Shown: piece by piece, positions 4,644-10,569 of the stretch
Layout: each line of letters starts with the position of its first letter
Numbering within the stretch: the first letter of the stretch is position 1
Virus record (IMG/VR): IMGVR_UViG_3300036857_000457
Location: 1 to 25,468 of that record
Strand: one strand, 5' to 3'
DNA: 25,468 nt
From: a virus
Notes under the pieces: model-generated
The model's input: only the letters and a program-made list of their open reading frames with translations
Databases searched by the model: none
Told to the model about the DNA's origin: nothing
Position numbers and translations under genes: made by a program

Positions 4644-7618
4644 CAAAACTGAACGGGGGCTCCATTCCGCGAGGAATGGATGTGAACCGCGAGAATTGCT
4701 GGGAAGCCCGCACCTACCCGCATGTGCCACAGCGTGGCCGGAAACGGTGAGCGCGACGGCCTGAAAAACCATGCGGCAGGGGTAATCAGCAGCCGAGCTG
4801 ACCTGGGTCCGTGACCCGATCAGAAGGTTCAGAGATCATGCACGCGGGCTCTGCCACTGGGCAGAGCGTAAGATGATCCGGCCTCACGTGAGAGCGTGAG
4901 AGCTACCCGGAAACGAGGTAGCCCGGCCGCAGGGTCCGGTAACAATGCGTCATCGCTCATCTACCCTGTGTATTCGCCGTTGAGGAACAAGCTCGCCCGT
5001 GTACCCGGCCAGGGCACCACGAGGCGGCGCAAGGTCATCACCGGCATCTCCGGCTCCCAGACCGGCCCGTCCGGCGGATCGTTCGTCCGCCTGGCGATCC
5101 CGGAACTGGTGCAGTCCGGCGGCAACATCTCCGGCAGCAGCTCCGCGGTCAACTGGCCGCTGAACCTGCCCGGAACCGGCACCCAGGACGCGGTGGACCT
5201 CAATATCCCTTCCACCAAGGTAGGGGCCTCACTCGGCGACGAGTGAGTGAAAACCACGAGAATTGCTGGAAAGCCCGAGTCACCCACTCGCACCACAGCG
5301 TGGCCCGAAAGAGCGAGCGCGATGGTTTGAAAAGCGAGTGGCAGGGGTAATCAGCAGCCGAGTCCCTAAAGGCGACACGCCCAAGGGAAAGGTTCAGAGA
5401 CTCTGTACGTGGGATCTGGCACAATTGAATAATAGCGCACTGCGCAACCTCGGCATCCCAGTCCGGCAGCAAGGCGGCCGTCGCGTCAAGGGCGGCTTCT
5501 ACCAAGCCAGATCAAGATAGAGTCCGACCCCGTGTGAGAGCACGGGAGGGCGGCGGAAACGACCGCCCCCGCCGGCGTTGCTGGCGAGTAACAATGTGTA
5601 CCGCTTCTGGGGCCTGTCTGAGAACCTGTCCTGGCTCGCCCAGTTCGGCGGCCAGGGCTTCGAAGACATCTCCGCCCTGGCCAACCTCCTGCTCCTGCAG
5701 GAGTTCATGCTCAACGAGGAAGCCTCCCACCTGGGCGCCACTTCCTCCGCCCTGTCCGCGCCCAGCGCGCCGACCCTCACCGCGAGGTCGGCGAACTCGG
5801 GCGAGACCGCACTGACCGGCATCACCACGAACGTTTTCGTAGAGGTGTCAGCCTGCACGTTCTTCGGGGAAACGGCCGCCGGGTCGTCCGCCTCGGTTGC
5901 CTGGTCCTCGGGCCAGGTCGTGGACGTGCAGATCAGCCCGGTCGCCGGGGCGATGTTCTACAAGATCTACGCCACCACGGGTGCCTCCGCAGGCACCTAC
6001 CACCTGTTCGCGAACAACGTCGGCGGCCTGTACTACACGCTGCAGGGCGCACTGCCGACCACGACCGCGCAGCCCCTCACCACCGACTCGGGGACCTCGT
6101 CCGCGAACGATGAAGAGGGACTGTTCTCCGTCCTGTCCGGCCACGCTGCCAGCGCGACGGTCTACCCCTCCAGCTGGCAAGCGGGCTACCTGAATCAGTC
6201 CGTTGGCGACACCCTGAAGACCTCGGTCCTGAACACGGCTCTCCAGAACCTGTGGGATGGCACCGGGACCACGTACGGATCGTTCCGCGCGGACCCGGCC
6301 GAGATCATCGGGGAAGGCGGCGACATCGCCCGCCTGTCCAACGACATCGTGCAGAGCGGTGCCGCCACCAACTACCGGCTGTTCGTGGAGCAGTCGGAGG
6401 TGCCCGGCGTCCGCCTCGGCGCGGCTGTCAGCGAGTTCCAGAACCCCGTCACGCGTTCCGTTGTTCGCGTGGTGGTCCACCCGTGGCTCCCGCAGGGCAA
6501 CGTCCTGCTGATGAGCTACACGATGCCGTTTGCGTGGAGCAACGTCTCGAACGTGATTGAGTTCGTGGCGGTCCAGGATTACCTCTAACGCAGAGTAACT
6601 AGGGGCTCACGTACGGTGACGTACGTAGAGAATCCGCACTGTTCGGGGAACCCCACCGCTATTGCGGGGAATCCCGAGCGTCAGCGATGCCCGCTGGCGT
6701 GTAGAGACTGTATGTGCGGGATCTGTGACATGGACGTGGTTGCGGGGCATTGCGCAGCTACGGCCGCAGATCAAGAGACAGGCCGATCTCATGGGATGGC
6801 AAACCATGAGAGGCAGGCAGAAATGACCTGCCCCGCCCTCCGGGGCGAGTAACAAAATGCAGTATTTCCTGGCCCGTGATCGACGCATCGTTCCGGTAAC
6901 AATGCTTGCCGCCCGGCAGGGCAACCTGCCGGTGAAAATCCCGAGAATTGCTGGGAAGCCCGTACCACCTGACCGCACCACAGCGTGAGGCGAAAGCCTG
7001 AGCGCGATGGTCCGAAAAGCGGCCAGCAGGGGTAATCAGCAGCCGAGCGCCTACAGCCTCACATCTACGGCGAAGGTTCACAGATCATGCACGGGAAGCC
7101 CCACCGGGGCTAAGAGATGATCGGGCCTGCGGTGAGAACCGCAGAGGGTAGCGGAAACGACTGCCCCCGCCAGCCGAGCTGGCGAGTAACAAAGACGACA
7201 GCATGTTCATGTACGGCGCCATGGTGGTGAACGCACCCTTCAGTGCAAATTGAGGGCCACCGCACGGTGACGTGCGGATGGGATTCCCGAGAATTGCTGG
7301 AAAACCCGAGTCACCTGCTTGCACCACAACGTGAGGCGAAAGCCTGAGCGTGACGGTCCGAGAAGCGAGCAGTAGGGGCAATCAGCAGCCGAGCCCGCCT
7401 GCCTTACGGCGACGGGAAGGTCCAGAGGCCATGTACGGGACACCCCCATGGGGTGAAGATATGGTCCGCACCTGCGCGAGAGCGCGGGAGGCAGGCGGAA
7501 CAGAAACGACCTGCCCCGGCAGTCTTTTGATTGCCGTGTAACAGACGTGGTCTACTGCGGTCTCCTCCAGGGCATTCAGAAGAGCGACAGGTCGGGTTCC
7601 ACCGGAACCTGGTCCTGA
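4158..7618 (+). CDS. Major capsid protein, HK97-type, interrupted by five group I introns
   Basis: Proposed mature coding sequence: join(4158..4643, 4950..5210, 5599..6584, 6860..6897, 7198..7239, 7551..7618), 1881 nt, 626 residues. ATG at 4158 has GGAGG 8 nt upstream. Each exon ends where an intron core begins, each intron carries in-frame stops, and phases at all five junctions (0,0,2,1,1) restore a single frame. Rebuilt junctions read naturally: DLVAP-SSLIYPVYSPLRN, DLNIP-YRFWGLSENLSW, VQDYL-SISWPVIDASFR, ASFRY-SMFMYGAMVVNAP and NAPF-YCGLLQGI, ending in GTWS. The family call rests on position after protease and scaffold, an N-terminal part resembling actinophage capsids, the QGFEDISALA helix and the WPVI..YGAMVVNAP C-terminus. 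Residues about 305-415 form a beta-rich insertion resembling an Ig or FN3 domain. Without splicing only a 164-residue fragment can be made, so capsid production depends on five splicing events. Junctions are uncertain by a few nt. Confidence 0.85.
4644..4949 (+). ncRNA. Group I intron 1 in the capsid gene (306 nt)
   Basis: All four conserved core elements are present: P (GAGAATTGCTGGG, 4691-4703), Q (AATCAGCAGCCGAG, 4784-4797), R (GGTTCAGAGATCATGC, 4826-4841) and S (TAAGATGATCCGG, from 4869). P4 forms between TTGCTG and CAGCAG, and P7 between GATCAT in R and ATGATC in S. P1 is a 7-bp helix between the exon end GGCCCCT and GGGGGCT (4655-4661) with U-G at the cut. The intron ends in G after TAACAATGCG. 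There is no internal ORF, so it cannot encode its own endonuclease. Exact ends rest on reading frame and P1. Confidence 0.9.
4950..5210 (+). CDS. Major capsid protein exon 2
   Basis: This exon encodes residues 163-249, from SSLIYPVYSPLRNK to AVDLNIP. It resembles the segment that follows the N-terminal arm in actinophage capsids (YPVxxPLRNKLxRVxGQG). It has no start codon with a ribosome binding site. It can be read as a free-standing ORF only by entering intron sequence on both sides, so it is an exon. Confidence 0.85.
5211..5598 (+). ncRNA. Group I intron 2 in the capsid gene (388 nt)
   Basis: The core is P (GAGAATTGCTGG from 5258), Q (5349-5362), R (GGTTCAGAGACTCTG from 5391) and S (TCAAGATAGAGTCC from 5512). 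P7 pairs GACTCT (5399-5404) with AGAGTC (5519-5524). P1 pairs CCCT (5207-5210) with GGGG (5223-5226). It is 77-113 nt longer than the other four introns. The extra sequence lies between R and S (about 5412-5508), the P8 region where group I introns often carry endonuclease ORFs. That segment is open in one frame and reads LRNLGIPVRQQGGRRVKGG, possibly a decayed ORF end. The 3' end is TAACAATGTG. Confidence 0.9.
5599..6584 (+). CDS. Major capsid protein exon 3 (core, with inserted beta domain)
   Basis: This exon encodes residues 250 to 577 plus two bases. It begins YRFWGLSENLSWLAQFGGQ, a long-helix region, then carries a Thr/Ser/Ala-rich insertion (about residues 305-415: SAPTLTARS to TTDSGTSS) that looks like an Ig or FN3 fold. 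It returns to the capsid core at DEEGLFSVLSGHA and ends NVIEFVAVQDYL. Unspliced reading meets TAA at 6586, directly after the splice site. Confidence 0.85.
6585..6859 (+). ncRNA. Group I intron 3 in the capsid gene (275 nt, divergent core)
   Basis: This intron lacks the AATTGCTGG and AATCAGCAG boxes shared by the other four but shows an equivalent compact core. P4 can form between TTCGGG (6642-6647) and CCCGA (6673-6677), P5 is the short hairpin between them, R is TAGAGACTGTATG (near 6702) and S is TCAAGAGACAGGCC (from 6771). P7 pairs CTGT (6708-6711) with ACAG (6778-6781). The 3' end GCGAGTAACAAAATG resembles the ends of the others. P1 is weak (CCT with GGG), so the 5' border is the least certain. 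Frame restoration on both sides supports excision. Confidence 0.75.
6860..6897 (+). CDS. Major capsid protein exon 4 (38-nt micro-exon)
   Basis: Only 38 nt lie between introns 3 and 4. Read in phase they give SISWPVIDASFR and the first base of the next codon. This matches the conserved penultimate strand of related capsids (QDYxxISWPV). The 5' border is ambiguous: intron 3 may end at 6859 or at 6862, which would remove one residue. Confidence 0.75.
6898..7197 (+). ncRNA. Group I intron 4 in the capsid gene (300 nt)
   Basis: The core is P (GAGAATTGCTGGG from 6943), Q (7034-7047), R (GGTTCACAGATCATGC from 7075) and S (TAAGAGATGATCGGG from 7111). P7 pairs GATCAT (7083-7088) with ATGATC (7117-7122). 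P1 is a short 4-bp helix, CGGT (6894-6897) with GCCG (6908-6911), with U-G at the cut. The peripheral hairpin GTGAGGCGAAAGCCTGAGCG is shared with intron 5. The end is placed after TAACAAAGACG; an end at 7194 is also in frame. Confidence 0.85.
7198..7239 (+). CDS. Major capsid protein exon 5 (42-nt micro-exon)
   Basis: It encodes SMFMYGAMVVNAP with partial codons at both ends. The MYGAMVVNAP motif is typical of the C-terminus of this capsid type. The 5' border could be 7195 instead of 7198, which would add one Asp. The 3' border is ambiguous by one base because a T occurs on both sides; both choices give the same mRNA. Confidence 0.75.
7240..7550 (+). ncRNA. Group I intron 5 in the capsid gene (311 nt)
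   Basis: The core is P (GAGAATTGCTGG, 7289-7300), Q (7380-7393), R (GGTCCAGAGGCCATG from 7419) and S (GAAGATATGGTCC from 7455). P7 pairs GGCCAT (7427-7432) with ATGGTC (7461-7466). P1 pairs CCCTT (7236-7240) with GAGGG (7252-7256). The cut may fall after 7239 or 7240 with the same spliced product. Q, R and the GCGAAAGCC hairpin are closest to intron 4, suggesting these two are sister copies. Confidence 0.85.
7551..7618 (+). CDS. Major capsid protein exon 6 (C-terminal)
   Basis: It encodes YCGLLQGIQKSDRSGSTGTWS and the TGA stop at 7616-7618. Bases 7576-7618 are also read on the other strand as the last 13 residues and stop of the LAGLIDADG endonuclease gene, so 43 nt are used by two genes in opposite directions. 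Confidence 0.8.
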
Positions 7619-8178
7619 ACCTCCGCGTCATCCTGCGCAAGCTGGGCCGGGGCCTCACCGTCCCGGCCTGGCTTGTTCAGGCCCTTCACTTCCAGGTAAT
7701 AGCCACGCCAGCGGTCCAGGTGCTCCTGACCGGTCCTGAGCCGCTCGCGCATGATGATTTGCCCATCACGCTTGTACGCATGCTGGCCCGAACTGCGCGT
7801 CCGCAGTCCCGGCTGGCGCTTCTCGCGCTCAAGCTGAATAACCAGCTCGGCCTGCCGGTGCTTGAGCCGCAGGTAGGGCAGCAGGATCGCGACCACCCGG
7901 GCCGCGCTCCCGCAAGACGCCTCGGTGACCGACAGGGCGCAAGTGCTGATGGCGTTGCTGTAGGTGCGGTCCGAGACTGTCAGGTCGAACGCCTCGGCGA
8001 ACGCCACGATGATGCCCCGGTCTGACATCCGCAGCGAGAAGCGTCCCTGATAGTTCACGCCACGGTCGGCCCGGCGCACTTCCCGGATGCCGATGTGGCC
8101 CTCGCCGTCAATGAGCCCCGCCCAGTAGGCAAGGTCGGTTGCTGGGCTTGTGAGTATGGGGCAGGTACGATCGGCCAT
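7576..8178 (-). CDS. LAGLIDADG-family homing endonuclease
   Basis: The protein has 200 residues. ATG at 8178 is preferred over the earlier in-frame start at 8223 because AGAGGAG sits 5 nt upstream. Residues about 16-32 hold the family signature YWAGLIDGEGHIGI, with the acidic residue expected to coordinate catalytic metal. Further on, ARVVAILLPYLRLKHRQAEL is the helix typical of single-motif actinophage members. Only one LAGLIDADG motif is seen, so the enzyme probably acts as a dimer. The gene runs against the capsid gene and its 3' end overlaps capsid exon 6 by 43 nt. It lies 25 nt beyond the last intron. Because the introns have no ORF, it may cut intronless capsid alleles and move neighbouring introns (inference). 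Confidence 0.88.
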   Translation of the reverse strand: MADRTCPILTSPATDLAYWAGLIDGEGHIGIREVRRADRGVNYQGRFSLRMSDRGIIVAFAEAFDLTVSDRTYSNAISTCALSVTEASCGSAARVVAILLPYLRLKHRQAELVIQLEREKRQPGLRTRSSGQHAYKRDGQIIMRERLRTGQEHLDRWRGYYLEVKGLNKPGRDGEAPAQLAQDDAEVQDQVPVEPDLSLF

Positions 8179-8183
8179 GTCGA

Positions 8184-8190
8184 CTCCTCT
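8184..8190 (-). promoter_or_regulatory. Ribosome binding site that sets the homing endonuclease start
   Basis: AGAGGAG on the minus strand lies 5 nt before ATG at 8178. The upstream alternative start at 8223 has no such site. Confidence 0.7.
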
Positions 8191-8280
8191 GCAGTCGGCC
8201 GGCCCTCGCGAGTCTCTGACCACTCGCGGGGGCCACTTGTATGTAACCCAATTCTACCGGATACCCCGGTCATTTCCCCT

Positions 8281-8294
8281 TTACCCCCCGAAGG
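8281..8294 (+). repeat. 14-bp direct repeat, copy 1
   Basis: TTACCCCCCGAAGG occurs here and at 8615-8628, with similar C-rich flanks. The two copies bracket the 98-codon gene at 8305-8601. This copy runs into that gene's ribosome binding site. Confidence 0.6.
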
Positions 8295-8304
8295 AGAGAG
8301 GGCT

Positions 8305-8601
8305 ATGCCTGCCACCATTGACACTGACGCTTACGTTTCCGGCCTCGCCGACCCCGACGGCGCGATTCGCGAACTCCTCAATCCGGTCACCCGGACGTCC
8401 GTGATCCTGAAGCCGCCCTTCACGCCGCAGTCGGCGGATCATGAGGTCGGTTTCATCAGGCTGTTCTGCGCCTATTGCCAAGCCGCATGGGCGGTCGGTC
8501 GGCTCGACCCTGACACGCTGACTCTCCACGGTGGCAACGCGACCTTCCCGGACTATGAGACACCCACCCCACTCTGGCCAGGTACCCCCAGCGAGTCCTG
8601 A
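8305..8601 (+). CDS. Small hypothetical phage protein
   Basis: The protein has 98 residues. ATG at 8305 follows AAGGAGAGAGG at a good distance, which fixes the start against longer readings. The sequence is soluble and acidic (MPATIDTDAYVSG, then VGFIRLFCAYCQAAWAVGR) with no signal peptide, membrane segment or known motif. One CxxC (CAYC) is present, too little to call a zinc site. It lies between the endonuclease gene and the glycan cassette, bracketed by a 14-bp direct repeat, so it may be an independently acquired small gene. Function unknown. Confidence 0.65.
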   Translation: MPATIDTDAYVSGLADPDGAIRELLNPVTRTSVILKPPFTPQSADHEVGFIRLFCAYCQAAWAVGRLDPDTLTLHGGNATFPDYETPTPLWPGTPSES

Positions 8602-8614
8602 CCTTCAACCCCCC

Positions 8615-8628
8615 TTACCCCCCGAAGG
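8615..8628 (+). repeat. 14-bp direct repeat, copy 2
   Basis: This is the second copy of TTACCCCCCGAAGG, placed in the non-coding 98 bases between the small gene and the first glycosyltransferase. No start codon follows closely here, so it is not simply a shared ribosome binding site. Confidence 0.6.
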
Positions 8629-8684
8629 GCTGACGCTCACCTTGAATACATTCAGGGCCTCCCATGCCGCGATTCTGGCGGCTA

Positions 8685-8690
8685 GGGGGG
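8685..8690 (+). promoter_or_regulatory. Ribosome binding site of the first glycosyltransferase
   Basis: GGGGGG ends 9 nt before GTG at 8700. The alternative GTG at 8711 has no purine-rich site at a suitable distance. This supports the frame that begins at 8700 and is broken shortly afterwards. Confidence 0.5.
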
Positions 8691-8699
8691 TGATCTAGG

Positions 8700-9898
8700 G
8701 TGCGCATTTTGTGGCACTCGAATTTAGCGCTCCGTGGAGCCCGACGGGCTACGGTATGCAGACCGCCATGTGGGTGCCGCGCCTGAAGGCCCTCGGCCAC
8801 GACGTCATCATCTCGGCCTTCTACGGCCTCCAGGGCGCCCCCCTCACCTGGAATGACATCCCGGTCATCCCCGGGCAGGCGCCGGCGGACCCGTACGGTG
8901 CGCAGCTGATCGGTGAGCACGCGAAACGCACGAACGCTGATGTGGTGATCACTCTCGGGGACATCTGGGTGCTCGGCCCGGAGCACCTCAAAGGTGTGCC
9001 GGTCGCCCACTGGATGCCGGTGGACTGTGACCCGCTGGGGAAGATGGACAAGGACTGCCTGAAAATGTCGGGCGCCCCCGTTTTCCCGATGTCCCGGTTC
9101 GGGGAGCGGCTGATCCGCGAGGCGCTGCCCGATGTGGACGCCTTCCACGTCCCCCACGGCATCGACACCTCCGTCTTCAGGCCGTCTGAGGACCGGCAGG
9201 AGTGGCGGCGGATGCTCGGCCTGCAGGGCCGGTTCGCGATCGGGATCAACGCCGCGAACAAGGACGGTTTCCGCAAGGGCATGTTCGAGCAGTTCGCCGC
9301 GTTCGCGATGTTGCATAAGAGGCATCCGGATACGGTGCTGCTGATCCATGCGATGGTGCGGGAACAGCATGCGGTGGATCTGTCGGCGATTACGGACAAT
9401 CTGGGGATCTCGGATGCGGTCAGCTTTGTTGACCAATACCCTTACGCCACCGGGCAGGTGCCGGTTGAGCATCTGGTGAACTGGTATTCGGCGCTGGACC
9501 TGTACTCGAATGCGGCGCTAGGTGAGGGTTTCGGGCTCACCGTGCTCGAAGCGAACGCGTGTGGTGTGCCGGCGGTCGTGACGGACTTTTCCTCGATGCC
9601 GGAAGTGCTCGGTTCGGGGTGGAAGGTGCCGGGGGAGCGGTTCTGGAATCCGACGCACCGTGCCTGCTGGGTGAAGCCGTCGATCCACGCGCTGGCGAAG
9701 GTGTATGAAACGGCGTACCAGCGCGGGAGCGCCTATCACGCCAAGCGGAACAAGGCACGTGATTCCGTCATGAAATATGACGTGGAATATGTGCAGAACC
9801 AGTTCTGGAAGCCTGCTTTGGCGTGGCTTGAGCCGGTCATGGCGGAGCGGCGGGCGAAGATCGCCGCCCAGGCCGCGGATGAGAAGGCCGCGGCATGA
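8700..9898 (+). CDS. GT4-type glycosyltransferase with 5-nt frame break near the N-terminus
   Basis: From GTG at 8700 the frame reads VRILWHSN, the usual opening of phage GT4 enzymes. It then meets TTAGC (8724-8728) and leaves frame, stopping after 28 codons. Omitting those five bases gives VRILWHSN-APWSPTGYGMQTAMW, the expected continuation. The rest (395 residues if read from GTG at 8711) is intact: an N-terminal Rossmann half, VPHGIDTSVFRP at the domain hinge, and EGFGLTVLEANACGVP, the EX7E-type motif that binds the nucleotide of the donor. The fold is GT-B and acts in the cytoplasm, transferring a sugar from a nucleotide donor. Initiation at 8711 could give a protein lacking the first beta strand. 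It is first in a nine-gene cassette and overlaps the next gene by 4 nt. Confidence 0.75.
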
Positions 9899-10569
9899 TC
9901 TCCCTCCTGTGCCCGACGCGTAACCGCCCGGACAACGTGCGGCGGCTGATGCGCACCGCCCGCACCACCGCAGCTGACCCGTTCAGCCTGGAGTTCGTCT
10001 TCTACTGCGATGATGACGCGCCGCTGCCTGATGACATCAAGGACCAGGTCGGTGTGGTGACGATCACCGGGCCGCGGATCGTCCTGTCGGCGATGTGGAA
10101 CGCGTGCGCCGGGCAGTCGTCGGGGGAGATCCTGATGCAGGCCGCGGATGACATCGTGTTCTCCACCCCCGGGTGGGACGCGCTGGTGCGGGCCGAGTTT
10201 GAGAAGGTGCCGGACCGGATCCTGCTCGTCCACGGGCATGACCCGATCCAGGGCGGCGGGCTGGGGACGCATTCGTTCCTGCACCGCCGGTGGGTGGAGA
10301 CGGTGGGGTATTTCAACCCGCCGTACTTCTCCTGCGACTGGATGGACACCTGGATCAACGACCTGGCCGACCGGATCGGCCGCCGCGTGTACCTGCCGGA
10401 CGTGCTGATCGACCATCTGCACCCGTCCCGCGGGTACGGGTGGGACGCGACCTACCAGGACAAAGCGGAACGTGGGCAGCGGGACAACGTGGTGGCCCTG
10501 TACGCCTCCCTGGAGGGCGAGCGGGCCGCGGACGCGGAGAAGCTGCGCGCGGCCATGGTGGCGGCGTGA
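9895..10569 (+). CDS. GT2-like (GT-A fold) glycosyltransferase
   Basis: The protein has 224 residues and starts with an ATG inside the previous stop (ATGA). It opens MISLLCPTRNRPDNVRRLM, the nucleotide-binding start of family 2 enzymes. It has FYCDDDAPLP in the middle and AADDIVFSTPGWD around residue 84, the DxD-like metal site. The segment PPYFSCDWMDTWINDLA resembles the acceptor side of phage glycosyltransferases. There are no membrane segments, so a soluble enzyme using a nucleotide sugar is expected. Donor and acceptor cannot be told from sequence. Confidence 0.75.
   Translation: MISLLCPTRNRPDNVRRLMRTARTTAADPFSLEFVFYCDDDAPLPDDIKDQVGVVTITGPRIVLSAMWNACAGQSSGEILMQAADDIVFSTPGWDALVRAEFEKVPDRILLVHGHDPIQGGGLGTHSFLHRRWVETVGYFNPPYFSCDWMDTWINDLADRIGRRVYLPDVLIDHLHPSRGYGWDATYQDKAERGQRDNVVALYASLEGERAADAEKLRAAMVAA

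Noticed and set aside
4896-5246. A stand-alone 116-codon gene after the first capsid fragment
   Set aside because: Both ends are intron sequence and the middle continues the capsid frame, so it is exon 2.
5263-5520. An 85-codon plus-strand ORF inside intron 2
   Set aside because: It runs through the conserved P, Q and R elements and has no ribosome binding site. Only its last part looks protein-like, treated as a possible relic.
4691-7393. Repeated boxes (GAGAATTGCTGG, AATCAGCAGCCGAG) that might suggest a CRISPR array or dispersed repeats
   Set aside because: Spacing is irregular within a unit, the boxes pair with each other, and each unit also has R and S elements with covarying P7. They are intron cores, not CRISPR repeats.
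4644-7550. Group II introns or short insertion elements as the cause of the gene interruptions
   Set aside because: No GTGYG start or domain V hairpin is seen, no reverse transcriptase or transposase is encoded, and there are no terminal inverted repeats or target duplications.
8724-8728. A standard programmed frameshift in the GT4 gene
   Set aside because: No X-XXY-YYZ heptamer in the right phase here, and none at the second TTAGC site. It is left as an open question, not called as a frameshift signal.
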